Part shown: positions 24,219 through 33,102 of the stretch, one piece after another
How the letters are laid out: the number at the start of each line of letters is the position of its first letter
Numbering within the stretch: the stretch's first letter is position 1
Source of the DNA: Streptomyces dysideae
GTDB lineage: Bacteria > Actinomycetota > Actinomycetes > Streptomycetales > Streptomycetaceae
NCBI RefSeq assembly: GCF_001514305.1
Contig: NZ_KQ949112.1
Location: 13,449-77,448 of the forward strand
Length of the DNA: 64,000 nt
Direction: 5' to 3'
Translations under genes and position numbers: made by a program
Notes under the pieces: model-generated
The model's database searches: none
The model's input: the letters and a program-made list of their open reading frames with translations, nothing else
What the model was told of the DNA's origin: nothing

Positions 24219-25850
24219 ATGTCCGCACCAGCGCCGTCCCCGCTGGCCATCGTCGACGCCGAGCCCCTGCCCCGGCAGGAGGAGGTCCTCACCGAAGCGG
24301 CCCTCGCCTTCGTGGCCGAGCTGCACCGCCGGTTCACCCCCCGGCGTGACGAGCTCCTCGCCCGCCGCGCGGAGCGCCGCGCCGAGATCGCCCGCACGTC
24401 CACGCTCGACTTCCTCCCGGAGACCGCCGCGATCCGCGCCGACGACTCCTGGAAGGTCGCCCCGTCGCCCGAGGCCCTGAACGACCGGCGCGTCGAGATC
24501 ACCGGCCCCACCGACCGCAAGATGACGATCAACGCCCTCAACTCGGGTGCGAGGATCTGGCTCGCGGACTTCGAGGACGCCTCCGCGCCGACCTGGGAGA
24601 ACGTGATCCTGGGCCAGCTCAACCTGGCCGACGCGTACACCCGGAACATCGACTTCACGGACGCGAGGACCGGCAAGTCGTACGCCCTGAAGGGCAATGA
24701 GGAGCTGGCGACGGTCGTCATGCGTCCGCGCGGCTGGCACCTGAACGAGCGTCACCTCCAGGTCGACGGCCAGCAGGTCCCGGGCGCCCTCGTCGACTTC
24801 GGCCTGTACTTCTTCCACAACGCCCAGCGCCTGCTCGACCTCGGCAAGGGCCCGTACTTCTACCTCCCGAAGACGGAGTCGCACCTGGAGGCCCGCCTCT
24901 GGAACGACGTCTTCGTCTTCGCGCAGGACTACGTCGGCATCCCGCAGGGCACCGTCCGCGCCACCGTGCTGATCGAGACCATCACGGCCGCGTACGAGAT
25001 GGAGGAGATCCTCTACGAACTCCGCGACCACGCCTCGGGGTTGAACGCCGGCCGTTGGGACTACCTGTTCTCCATCGTCAAGAACTTCCGTGACGGCGGT
25101 GCCAAGTTCGTCCTCCCGGACCGCAACGCGGTGACGATGACGGCCCCGTTCATGCGGGCGTACACCGAACTCCTCGTCCGTACCTGCCACAAGCGCGGGG
25201 CGCACGCGATCGGCGGCATGGCGGCGTTCATCCCGTCCCGCCGTGACGAGGAGGTCAACAAGGTCGCCTTCGAGAAGGTCGAGGCCGACAAGGACCGCGA
25301 GGCGAACGACGGTTTCGACGGCTCCTGGGTCGCCCACCCCGACCTGGTCCCGATCGCCATGGCCTCCTTCGACGCCGTCCTCGGCGACAGGCCCAACCAG
25401 AAGGACCGGCTGCGCGAGGACGTCCACGTCGAGGCGGCCGACCTGATCGCCGTCGACTCCCTCGACGCCAAGCCGACGTACAACGGCCTCGTCAACGCCG
25501 TCCAGGTCGGCATCCGTTACATCGAGGCCTGGCTGCGCGGCCTCGGCGCGGTCGCCATCTTCAACCTGATGGAGGACGCGGCGACCGCCGAGATCTCCCG
25601 CTCCCAGATCTGGCAGTGGATCAACGCGGGCGTCGAGTTCGAGCACGCAGGAAACACAGTGAAGGCCACCCCGGAGCTGGCCCGCAAGGTCGCCGCCGAG
25701 GAGCTGGCGAACATCCGCGCCGAGATCGGCGAGGAGGCCTTCGCGGCCGGCCACTGGCAGCAGGCCCACGACCTGCTCCTGGAGGTCTCCCTCGACGAGG
25801 ACTACGCGGACTTCCTGACGCTGCCGGCGTACGAGCAGCTCAGGGGCTGA
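24219..25850 (+). CDS. aceB: Malate synthase A
   Basis: Condenses glyoxylate with acetyl-CoA to malate (EC 2.3.3.9). 543 residues, the normal length for isoform A. Hallmarks are LADFEDASAPTWENV, VVMRPRGWHL, FYLPKTESHLEARLWNDVF, GTVRATVLIETI and GMAAFIPSRRD. The start has GAAGG nine bases before it. In this setting it takes up glyoxylate from ureidoglycolate cleavage rather than serving only the glyoxylate shunt, and its promoter carries the allantoin-type operator. No isocitrate lyase gene lies nearby. Confidence 0.97.
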   Translation: MSAPAPSPLAIVDAEPLPRQEEVLTEAALAFVAELHRRFTPRRDELLARRAERRAEIARTSTLDFLPETAAIRADDSWKVAPSPEALNDRRVEITGPTDRKMTINALNSGARIWLADFEDASAPTWENVILGQLNLADAYTRNIDFTDARTGKSYALKGNEELATVVMRPRGWHLNERHLQVDGQQVPGALVDFGLYFFHNAQRLLDLGKGPYFYLPKTESHLEARLWNDVFVFAQDYVGIPQGTVRATVLIETITAAYEMEEILYELRDHASGLNAGRWDYLFSIVKNFRDGGAKFVLPDRNAVTMTAPFMRAYTELLVRTCHKRGAHAIGGMAAFIPSRRDEEVNKVAFEKVEADKDREANDGFDGSWVAHPDLVPIAMASFDAVLGDRPNQKDRLREDVHVEAADLIAVDSLDAKPTYNGLVNAVQVGIRYIEAWLRGLGAVAIFNLMEDAATAEISRSQIWQWINAGVEFEHAGNTVKATPELARKVAAEELANIRAEIGEEAFAAGHWQQAHDLLLEVSLDEDYADFLTLPAYEQLRG

Positions 25851-25857
25851 GCAGCAG

Positions 25858-26148
25858 TCACTTGTCCGAGTGGCCCAGGGACTTCCCCGGGGCCACTCGG
25901 TCGCGTACCGCCTGCTTCACCGCCGTGGGCTCCGGGAAGCCCTGCTCGCGGCGGTCCCAGACCACCTCGTCGTTGACGCGGACGACGAAGACGCCGCCCG
26001 TTCCGGGCTTGAGGGCCAGCTCCGTGAGTTCGGTCTCGAACGTCGTCAGGAGTTCCTGGGCCAGCCAGGCGGCACGCGGCAGCCAGCGGCACTGGGTGCA
26101 GTACTCGATCTCGACGCGCTGAACGTCTTCCAAAGGGGCGCCTGTCAT
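25858..26148 (-). CDS. SelT/SelW/SelH-family (Rdx) thioredoxin-like protein
   Basis: 96 residues. The redox motif CTQC follows the first beta strand (VEIEYCTQCRWLPRAAW), and a second strand block VFVVRVNDEVVWDR and QAVRDRVAPGKSLGH complete the small thioredoxin-like fold of the Rdx family, here with Cys-x-x-Cys. The function is undefined. ATG overlaps the stop of the kinase-like gene (ATGA), so the two are co-translated. Its last codons contain one arm of a terminator that also serves malate synthase. Confidence 0.85.
   Translation of the reverse strand: MTGAPLEDVQRVEIEYCTQCRWLPRAAWLAQELLTTFETELTELALKPGTGGVFVVRVNDEVVWDRREQGFPEPTAVKQAVRDRVAPGKSLGHSDK
25866..25900. terminator. Bidirectional terminator hairpin inside the Rdx 3' end
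   Basis: CCGAGTGGCCC (25866-25876) and GGGCCACTCGG (25890-25900) form a perfect 11-bp stem with a 13-base loop. The structure is 15 bases past the malate synthase stop and within the last 15 codons of the convergent Rdx gene. Confidence 0.6.
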
Positions 26149-27059
26149 TCGAGGTGTACCGACCAATCCTGTTCCGCGGTCGGCTTGCCGTGCAGGTCGG
26201 GGACCCGCTTGAGCCAGTCCGGCCGTCCTCGCTGTGTGCGCGCCGCCTGGAGGGCCTCCTCGGCGGCGAGTTCCTCCCGGCTGGGGAAGTCGGTGGGGAG
26301 CCATGCGGTGGAGGCCTTCACGCGCGCGTGGAGATAGTCCACGTACGCCTTCCGGACGGCGTCCGGGGTCGGGAACCCCTCCTCGCCGGCCAGCCAGGCG
26401 TCCGGCACCTCCGCCACGATGTCCCGCAGCAGTTCCGCCGTCACCTTCGGCGCGAGTTCGGCGTCCGCGGCCCGCGTGTCGGGCCCGTAGTGGCCGAGGG
26501 CGTGGTGGCGGAAGTCGTAGGCCTTCGCGGGGTCCGAGCCGTTCCAGCGGTGGTGGAAGACGAGGGCGGCGCCGTGGTCGATCAGCCACAGGCGGGGCGG
26601 CACGGTGCCGAACGTGGGCCAGATCATCAGGTTGGAGCTGTGGGTCGTACGGTCGACGTTGGCCGTCAGGGCGTCCAGCCAGACGATCCGGCCCGCCTCC
26701 AGCGGGTCCACGGGGAAGCCCTTCGCGACCTCCGGCGTGAAGTCGTTCGCGCCCGGCAGGTAGTCCATGCCGAGGTTGAGGCCGTGGCTGGCGTCGAGGA
26801 GGCCGCGTACCTCCTGGTGCGGTTCGTGTGCGCCGAGCGCCGGGTCGAAGTGGACCAGGACCAGCTCGGGGAAGCGCAGGCCCAGGGCACGGGCCAGTTC
26901 GCCGACGATCACCTCGGCGACCAGCGCCTTGCGGCCCTGCGCGGAGCCGGTGAACTTCACGACGTACGTGCCCAGGTCGTCGGCCTCGACGACTCCGGGC
27001 ACGGAGCCGCCGGACCGCAGGGGCTCGATGTAGCGGGTTGCGAAGACCTCTCTTAGCAT
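26145..27059 (-). CDS. HipA-like kinase-fold protein
   Basis: 304 residues. It is annotated in actinobacteria as a HipA-family kinase: there is a catalytic-loop-like block with Asp and Asn in LDALTANVDRTTHSSNLMIW (around 126-145) and a DFG-equivalent Asp in LWLIDHGAALVFHH (around 154-167). The HipB-type HTH antitoxin is not adjacent, and the protein is shorter than E. coli HipA (440), so a toxin role cannot be assumed. It is co-translated with the Rdx protein. Substrate unknown. Confidence 0.75.
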   Translation of the reverse strand: MLREVFATRYIEPLRSGGSVPGVVEADDLGTYVVKFTGSAQGRKALVAEVIVGELARALGLRFPELVLVHFDPALGAHEPHQEVRGLLDASHGLNLGMDYLPGANDFTPEVAKGFPVDPLEAGRIVWLDALTANVDRTTHSSNLMIWPTFGTVPPRLWLIDHGAALVFHHRWNGSDPAKAYDFRHHALGHYGPDTRAADAELAPKVTAELLRDIVAEVPDAWLAGEEGFPTPDAVRKAYVDYLHARVKASTAWLPTDFPSREELAAEEALQAARTQRGRPDWLKRVPDLHGKPTAEQDWSVHLE

Positions 27060-27202
27060 TTTCCCAGGCCACCTGCCTCTTCAGCCTTGAAATCCACGCT
27101 CGGCCTCGGAGGCGCACAACAGCGGGAATCGCCCGTCATCAGCCGGCTTCCGGCCTCCGGCATGAAGTGAGCATAGTAACCGAGGGTGACCGCTGGTGAG
27201 GA

Positions 27203-27480
27203 GTGCCTCCGGCGGCCACACTCGTCCTGGACAGTGAGGGGCTGGCCAAAGCCGTCCTGATCCACCCTCGGATCAACCGGCCGGCTCTGGAGTGGAGGCT
27301 GTCCCGCCTGGTCGTCGAGCCGATCGGGCGCCACGCTGCCGCTCTCCTCGCCGACGCCGGCCCGCGCGGCAACAAGGACGCGATCGACGCCATGCTCAGC
27401 GCCACGGCCCTCCCTGCACCCCGGACCGGCCACGGTCCTGACCTCCGGTCCCAGCTCACAGCCCTTCAATGCCCGCCCGC
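27203..27480 (+). pseudogene. Decayed PIN-domain (VapC-type) gene
   Basis: The frame starts like a PIN ribonuclease (LVLDSEGLAKAV, with the first acidic residue) and jumps after about 16 residues straight to a later block (HPRINRPALEWRLSRLVVEP), then to HAAALLADAG and KDAIDAMLSATAL. The middle of the domain is missing, and after about 27415 the expected ending (close to TVLTS) continues in another frame. Gaps and a frameshift make it non-functional. No antitoxin gene remains upstream. Confidence 0.55.
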
Positions 27481-28105
27481 GGCACGATCGGCGACTCGGT
27501 CAGGTCCGCGCCCGCCCTTTTTGCTCGAACATCCCCCGGCCAGAGGGGACTCCGGCGTCGCCTGGTCGACGAGTGCGGATTGTCGGATGCTCGGCATGGC
27601 TTGGGTGCGTTTCCCCTGGAGGTTGGAGGAAGGGCTCAACTGGTACCCGGCCGCTTGTACGGCCTGAGTGTCGGCGCCGACTCCCGGCCTTGCCAGCGGC
27701 CGACTCGTGCCGGCTGCCAGTGGCTATCGGCGGGAGGCGGCCCCCCGGTCACAGGGGCGGGCCCGCTCCGGACTTGGGGCCATCAGACCCGCACCGGCGT
27801 TTCTCCGCGCCCGTCACCGGCATCGTGCCATATGCCGCCGTGGGCGGGGAGCCGCCCCGGCGTCCTGCCCGTCGGCCTCGGCTGTGGGAAGGCCAAGCAG
27901 TAGCGGTTTCAGCGCCACGGGCGACGCCGGAGTCTGTCATCGCCACTGAGGGTCTGTTCACGGATTCCTGAGCACTCGCCAGTCGCTCACCGGTCCCCAC
28001 CCTCCCCACGGGATCGTGAGGACCGGCTTCTTTGCGCCTCGCCGCCCCAACCGGACGGACCCGTCCGGTGCCTGCCCCCGCACAACAAGGGCTCCGGGCA
28101 CCAAC
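27481..28105. other. No credible gene
   Basis: Third-position composition is mixed in all six frames and no ORF shows family-like sequence. The stretch separates the decayed PIN gene from the operator array and is probably relict DNA. Confidence 0.5.
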
Positions 28106-28165
28106 TTACGATGCCGTAGGTTACGCTGTCGTAGGTTACGAAACCGTAGGTTACCGATCTGAGGG
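28106..28165. repeat. Four-copy 15-bp tandem array of TACG-N4-CGTA palindromes, probable operator cluster
   Basis: TTACGATGCCGTAGG, TTACGCTGTCGTAGG and TTACGAAACCGTAGG follow without gap at 28106, 28121 and 28136, with a worn fourth unit at 28151 and a further half site TACGGATCCGAG at 28166. The first three each hold a perfect TACG-N4-CGTA palindrome. The array ends 55 bases before ATG 28221. Such palindromes suit TetR-type repressors; no such gene is in the window. Confidence 0.7.
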
Positions 28166-28220
28166 TACGGATCCGAGGTTCGTCTCTCCCTGGTTCGGCT
28201 GCGACGTTTTGGGAGGACCC

Positions 28221-29690
28221 ATGAGTGCACTCCAGACAGCGACCGGCCTGCCATGGCTGATCCAAGGAGGAATGGGTGTGGGGGTGTCCGGCTGGCGGCT
28301 TGCCCGGGCGGTCGCGCGCACCGGGCAGTTGGGGGTCGTCTCCGGCACCGCTCTCGACTCTCTGCTGATCCGTGTGCTCCAGAGCGGCGATCCGGGCGGT
28401 CACCTCAGGCGGGCGCTGGCCGCCTTCCCCGTACCGAAGCTCGCCGACGCCCTGCGGGAGCGCTACTTCGTGGAGGGAGGGGTCGGGTCCGGTGAGCTGT
28501 TCGCGGCCACCCCCATGTTGACGGCCGACGAAGCGTGTCCGGCCCGGTCACTGACCGTTGTCGCCAACTTCTGCGAGGTCTGGCTCGCCAAGGAGGGCCA
28601 TGACGGACCGGTCGGCGTCAACTACCTGGAGAAGGTCCAACTCGCCACCGTCCCAGCCATGTTCGGCGCGATCCTGGCGGGTGTGGACCACGTCCTGGTC
28701 GGCGCCGGTATCCCCGCGCAGATCCCTGGGATCGCCACCGGGCTCGCCCGGTTGGAGCCGGTCACCACGCGAGTGGACGTGGCGGGCGACGAGCAGCCCC
28801 TTGAGCTGCGCTTCGACCCCGCCTCGGTGCTGCGCGGTGCGGACCCGGGCCGCGTTGCCCCCCTGCGCCGCCCCGGCGTCCTGGCCATCGTTTCGTTGCC
28901 GGCGCTGGCCGCGTACCTGAACCGCGACGAGCAGACCAGGCCGGACGGGTTCATCGTCGAGGGCCACACCGCGGGCGGCCACAGTGCCCCGCCGCGCGGG
29001 CCGCTGAGCCTCGACAAGTACGGCGATCCCGTCTACGGGCCCCGGGACGTCCCCGACTTCGCGAAGATGGCCCGCCTCGGTCTGCCGTTCTGGATCGCCG
29101 GCGGCCAGTGCGGACCGGAGCAGCTCCGCGAGGCCAGGGCCGCCGGGGCGGCCGGTGTCCAACTCGGCAGTGTCTTCGCGCTCTGCGAGGAGTCGGGTAT
29201 GGACGCGGGGTTGCGGCGGCAGCTGATGGAGCGTGCGCCGGCCGGCGGACTGACGGTGCGCAACGATCCGGCGGCCTCCCCGACCGCGTTCCCGTTCAAG
29301 GTCGCCGACCTGCCCGGCACCCTGGCCGACCCCGGTGTCGGTGCCGCCCGCGCCCGCGTGTGTGACCTCGGTTATCTGCGTACGCCCTACCGCACCCCTC
29401 GCGGCACCGTCGATTACCGCTGCCCTGCGGAGCCCCTTGCTGCGTACGTCCGTAAGGGCGGGGACGCCGAGCGGACCGAAGGGCGGCAATGTCTGTGCAA
29501 CGGGCTGCTGGCCGCCGTCGGGTTCGGGCAGCGCCGCCCGCGGGGCGTGGTGGAGCCACCCGTCGTCACCATCGGCCAGGATCTGGACTTCCTGCGGCAC
29601 ATCGCCCCCGACGGCGGCCCGTACAGCGCCGAGACGGTGGTGCGGTGGCTGTCCGCGGGACTGCCCGAGGCAGCCGCCTCCCGTGCGTGA
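28221..29690 (+). CDS. PfaD/nitronate monooxygenase-type flavoprotein
   Basis: 489 residues from ATG 28221, preceded by the strong site GGGAGGA. A TIM-barrel FMN protein: IQGGMGVGVSGWRLARAV at the start, the HTAGGHSAP block, and WIAGGQCGPEQLREARAAGA before the phosphate loop GVQLGSVFALCEESG. The long C-terminal part (DLGYLRTPYRT, RQCLCNGLLAAVG) places it with PfaD-like enoyl reductases and Streptomyces nitronate monooxygenases rather than the short 2-nitropropane dioxygenases. There is no polyunsaturated fatty acid or polyketide synthase nearby, so the substrate is open. The TACG array upstream suggests tight regulation. Confidence 0.82.
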   Translation: MSALQTATGLPWLIQGGMGVGVSGWRLARAVARTGQLGVVSGTALDSLLIRVLQSGDPGGHLRRALAAFPVPKLADALRERYFVEGGVGSGELFAATPMLTADEACPARSLTVVANFCEVWLAKEGHDGPVGVNYLEKVQLATVPAMFGAILAGVDHVLVGAGIPAQIPGIATGLARLEPVTTRVDVAGDEQPLELRFDPASVLRGADPGRVAPLRRPGVLAIVSLPALAAYLNRDEQTRPDGFIVEGHTAGGHSAPPRGPLSLDKYGDPVYGPRDVPDFAKMARLGLPFWIAGGQCGPEQLREARAAGAAGVQLGSVFALCEESGMDAGLRRQLMERAPAGGLTVRNDPAASPTAFPFKVADLPGTLADPGVGAARARVCDLGYLRTPYRTPRGTVDYRCPAEPLAAYVRKGGDAERTEGRQCLCNGLLAAVGFGQRRPRGVVEPPVVTIGQDLDFLRHIAPDGGPYSAETVVRWLSAGLPEAAASRA

Positions 29691-29798
29691 GCAGAACGGC
29701 CAGGGGCCGCCGCGCCACTACACCTCTCCCCTCGGGAGCCGTCGCCATGGTCGGGAAGGGAGAGACACGAGCGCCGGGCCGGACCACAGTTTTTCACC

Positions 29799-29966
29799 GT
29801 GGGCGTCGACGAGGAGACCATCGCCCGGATCGGTCGCTACCCGCGCGGCGAGGGCATCCTGGGCCTGCTCATCCGTCACCCGGAAACCCTGCGCCCGGCC
29901 GACCTGACGGAACACCCGGCGTCCGCGGGCTTCCCGCCGGGTCACCCGCCGATGACCGACCGCTCT
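29799..29966 (+). pseudogene. GAF-domain remnant of a DevS-like sensor kinase
   Basis: About 55 codons read like the middle of a DevS/DosT-type GAF domain: VDEETIARIGRYPRGEGILG, LLIRHPETLRP, then HPASAGFPPGHPPM. What should follow (a block like FLGVPVRVR) is absent and narI begins 37 bases further on from the other strand. Sensors of this family often stand beside nar operons and respond to oxygen or NO, so this is probably the scar of a lost regulator of narGHJI. Confidence 0.5.
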
Positions 29967-30002
29967 CCTCGGCGTCACCTCTGCTCCCGAAGGGGTGCTA
30001 CG

Positions 30003-30770
30003 TCAGCCGATGCGTTCCCATCCGCGGCGCGGGGCCCGGGCACCGAGGCCGGTGTCGCGGCTGCGGTAGACGATATAGGGGCGGCTGAGGTAGCCCAGCG
30101 GTGCGGTGAGCATGTGGACGAGGCGGGTGAAGGGCCAGAACGCGAACAGGAGGAGGGCGCTGAGCGCGTGCAGCTGGAACAGCACTGGCGCTTCGCTCAT
30201 CAGGTCCGGGTCGGGCTGGAGGTAGAAGATGGAGCGGAACCAGGGGGAGATCGTTTCGCGGTAGTTGTAACCGCCGCCGACGATGTTCGCGGCCACGGTG
30301 GCGGCCAGACCCAGGGCGATGGTCAGGGTCAGGGAGAGGTACATGGCCTTGTCGTTGCGGGTGGTGGCCGAGAAGACCGGGCCGACGGTGCGGCGGCGGT
30401 AGATCAGAATGGCCAGTCCGCCGACGGTGGCGACGCCCGCGATGGTGCCGAGGACGACGGCGGAGACGTGGTAGGCGTCCTCGCTGATGCCGGCCGCTTC
30501 CGTCCAGCTCTCGGGGATGGCCAGGCCGCCGATGTGGCCGAGGAGCACGATGAGGATGCCGAAGTGGAACAGCGGGCTGCCGATGCGCAGCAGGCGCCGC
30601 TCGTACAGCTGGGAGGAGCGGGTGGTCCAGCCGAACTTGTCGTAGCGGTAGCGCCAGATGTGGCCGAGGACGAAGACCGCGAGCGCCACGTACGGCAGGG
30701 CGACCCACAGCAGGATGCCGCCGGTGCCGGTCTCGGCCGCCAGGGTCAGGGGCTGCGCGGGTGGCGTCAT
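30003..30770 (-). CDS. narI: Respiratory nitrate reductase gamma subunit
   Basis: 255 residues. Cytochrome b subunit with five membrane helices that takes electrons from menaquinol and passes them through two haems b to NarH. The N-terminal helix (LLWVALPYVALAVFVLGHIWRY, with an axial His), the second helix with HFGILIVLLGHIGG and the late HALSALLLFAFWPFTRLVH carry the expected His ligands. The end is GYLSRPYIVYRSR. ATG overlaps the narJ stop. Confidence 0.96.
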   Translation of the reverse strand: MTPPAQPLTLAAETGTGGILLWVALPYVALAVFVLGHIWRYRYDKFGWTTRSSQLYERRLLRIGSPLFHFGILIVLLGHIGGLAIPESWTEAAGISEDAYHVSAVVLGTIAGVATVGGLAILIYRRRTVGPVFSATTRNDKAMYLSLTLTIALGLAATVAANIVGGGYNYRETISPWFRSIFYLQPDPDLMSEAPVLFQLHALSALLLFAFWPFTRLVHMLTAPLGYLSRPYIVYRSRDTGLGARAPRRGWERIG

Positions 30771-31408
30771 CGGGGGCCTCCTACGACGGGGTCGGGCAGG
30801 AACACGGGGGATGCGTAGGGGTCGAGGCCGACCTGTTCCTCGGGTGGGCCCTGGGCGGCGAGGCGCATGACGGCTGTGCGTTCGTCACCGGCGAGGGCGG
30901 GCAGGGTTGCGGAGACGGAGTCCAGGACGTGCGCCCAGGGCGAGCCGTCGTCGTTCAGGGCCAGGCGCAGGAGTTCCAGGCCGGCGCGGTGATCGGTGAG
31001 CAGCCGGAATCCGAGGGCGGGCTCGGTGGCGGCGAATTCGAGGACGACGGCGAGGTGGTCGGGCAGTTCGTCGTCGGCGAGACGCCATCCGGCCGCAGCG
31101 TAGGTCTGTTTCAGACGCAGTAGGGCGATGCCGCGTTTTCGGGTGTCGCCGTTGGCGTAGTAGGTCAGGTAGGGGCAGCAGCGTTTGCGGTGGTCGAAGG
31201 TGGCCACAAAAGCGGCGGCCAGCTCCGGCAGCGGGATGCGGCCGGTGTGCTCGGCGAAGCACGCGAGGGGACTTCCGATCGCCTTCGGCTGGGTGGCGGC
31301 AACTCGGCGGGCCAGGGTGAGGCGCTCTTGGAACTGCTCGTCGGGGTAGGCCAGCAGCAGCGACTGGGCCTGCCAGGCCAGGGCGTCGCCTGCGCGCGGC
31401 CGCCTCAT
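30767..31408 (-). CDS. narJ: Nitrate reductase molybdenum cofactor assembly chaperone
   Basis: 213 residues. Cytosolic chaperone needed for insertion of the molybdenum cofactor into NarG. TorD/NarJ-type helical protein with the block FDHRKRCCPYLTYYANGDTRKRG (around 75-95) typical of actinobacterial NarJ. ATG 31408 overlaps the narH stop (ATGA) and its own stop overlaps narI, so the operon is read as one unit. Confidence 0.94.
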   Translation of the reverse strand: MRRPRAGDALAWQAQSLLLAYPDEQFQERLTLARRVAATQPKAIGSPLACFAEHTGRIPLPELAAAFVATFDHRKRCCPYLTYYANGDTRKRGIALLRLKQTYAAAGWRLADDELPDHLAVVLEFAATEPALGFRLLTDHRAGLELLRLALNDDGSPWAHVLDSVSATLPALAGDERTAVMRLAAQGPPEEQVGLDPYASPVFLPDPVVGGPR

Positions 31409-33102
31409 GACGCGGGGCCGTCCTCGTCGTCCGCAGCGGATGGGAAGAGGCCGGGCGGGGAGCTTTTTCCGTCCCAGTCGAGGAGGTTGACGCGGGTGGC
31501 CTTGTCGGTGGGGGTGGCCGGGGTGTCGGAAGTCTGGCGGTCGCGCAGGGCGTGGTAGGTCTCCACCGCGATGGGGGCGGCGCCGCCGGAGGTCTCGCCG
31601 AAGGGGCCGGAGCCTCCCATGCCGGGGCCGCCCTCGTAGTCGAGGCTGCACTGGGTGGCCAACTCCTCCAGTTTGTGGGCCTGTTCGGCGTGGGCCGGGG
31701 GGATGACGTAGCGCTCGTCGTACTTGGCCAGGGCCAGCAGCCGGTACATGTCGTAGACCTGCTCGCCGCTCATGCCGACCGCCTTGGGGATGGCGTCGTC
31801 GGGCTCGCGGCCCAGGTTGATGTCGCGCATGTAGGAACGCATGGCGGCCAGGCGGTGCAGGACCGCGTCGACGGGGGCGGGGTCGCCGGCGGTGAAGAGC
31901 TGGGCGAGGTAGTCGACGGGGATGCGCAGGGCGTCGACGGCGGCGAAGAGATTCTGGTGGTCCTCGGCGTCCTGGCCGGTGTCGCGGACGGCGTCCACCA
32001 CCGGGGACAGCGGCGGAATATACCAGACCATGGGCATCGTCCGGTACTCGGGGTGCAGCGGCAGTGCCACCTTGTAGGTGTTGATCAGGGCGTGGATCGG
32101 GGAGCGCTGGGCGGCCTCGATCCAGTCCCGGGGGATGTCCGCCCGCTCCGCCGCCGCGATGACCTGCGGGTCGTGCGGGTCGAGGAACACCTGTCGCTGG
32201 GCCTCGTACAGACCGGTCTCGTCCGGGGTGGAGGCGGCTTCCAGGACGCGGTCGGCGTCGTAGAGGACGAGGCCGATGTAGCGCAGCCGGCCCACGCAGG
32301 TCTCGGAGCAGACGGTGGGCAGGCCGACCTCGACGCGGGGGAAGCAGAAGGTGCACTTCTCGGCCTTGCCGGTGCGGTGGTTGAAGTACACCTTCTTGTA
32401 CGGGCATCCGGTCACGCACATCCGCCAGCCCCGGCAGCGGTCCTGGTCGACCAGCACGATGCCGTCCTCGGTGCGCTTGTAGATGGCGCCGGAGGGACAG
32501 GAGGCCGCACAGGACGGGTTGAGGCAGTGCTCGCAGATCCGCGGCAGGTAGAACATGAAGGTCTGCTCGAACTCGAGCTTGATCTTCTCCGCGACCTGGT
32601 TCAGCAGGACGTCCTTGTCACCGTGGTCGGGCGAGCCGCCAAGGTCGTCGTCCCAGTTCGCCGACCAGGAGATCTTCATGTCCTTGCCGGAGATCAGGGA
32701 CTTCGGGCGGGCGACCGGCGTGTGCTCCTGAAGGGGCGCGTTGGTCAGGGTCTCGTAGTCGTACGTCCACGGTTCGTAGTAGTCGTCGAGCGAGGGCAGT
32801 TTGGGGTTGGAGAAGATCTGGATCAGCTTCTTGAACCGGCCGCCCGCCTTCAGCGCGAGCCGACCGCGCTTGTTGACTTCCCAGCCGCCCTGCCACCTGT
32901 CCTGGTCCTCGTAGCGGCGCGGGTAGCCCTGGCCGGGGCGGGTCTCGACGTTGTTGAACCACACGTACTCGACGCCGGTGCGGTTGGTCCACGCCTGTTT
33001 GCAGGTGACCGAGCAGGTGTGGCAGCCGATGCACTTGTCGAGGTTCATCACCATCGCCATCTGGGCCATGCAGCGTCCAACAGTGATTCCGTCACGGGGC
33101 AT
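31405..33102 (-). CDS. narH: Respiratory nitrate reductase beta subunit
   Basis: 565 residues. Carries four iron-sulfur clusters: CIGCHTCSVTC near the N-terminus, CEHCLNPSCAASC, CRGWRMCVTGC (Trp in place of one Cys, the mark of the 3Fe-4S cluster), and CTFC with CSETC. It relays electrons from NarI to NarG on the inner face of the membrane. ATG 33102 overlaps the narG stop by one base (TGATG); an internal Met at residue 12 is a less likely start. Confidence 0.96.
   Translation of the reverse strand: MPRDGITVGRCMAQMAMVMNLDKCIGCHTCSVTCKQAWTNRTGVEYVWFNNVETRPGQGYPRRYEDQDRWQGGWEVNKRGRLALKAGGRFKKLIQIFSNPKLPSLDDYYEPWTYDYETLTNAPLQEHTPVARPKSLISGKDMKISWSANWDDDLGGSPDHGDKDVLLNQVAEKIKLEFEQTFMFYLPRICEHCLNPSCAASCPSGAIYKRTEDGIVLVDQDRCRGWRMCVTGCPYKKVYFNHRTGKAEKCTFCFPRVEVGLPTVCSETCVGRLRYIGLVLYDADRVLEAASTPDETGLYEAQRQVFLDPHDPQVIAAAERADIPRDWIEAAQRSPIHALINTYKVALPLHPEYRTMPMVWYIPPLSPVVDAVRDTGQDAEDHQNLFAAVDALRIPVDYLAQLFTAGDPAPVDAVLHRLAAMRSYMRDINLGREPDDAIPKAVGMSGEQVYDMYRLLALAKYDERYVIPPAHAEQAHKLEELATQCSLDYEGGPGMGGSGPFGETSGGAAPIAVETYHALRDRQTSDTPATPTDKATRVNLLDWDGKSSPPGLFPSAADDEDGPAS

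Noticed and set aside
26145..27059. HipBA-type toxin-antitoxin system
   Set aside because: No HipB-like HTH gene is adjacent and the protein is short; the co-translated partner is an Rdx protein.
28106..28165. CRISPR array
   Set aside because: The 15-bp units are contiguous, palindromic and have no spacers; there are no cas genes.
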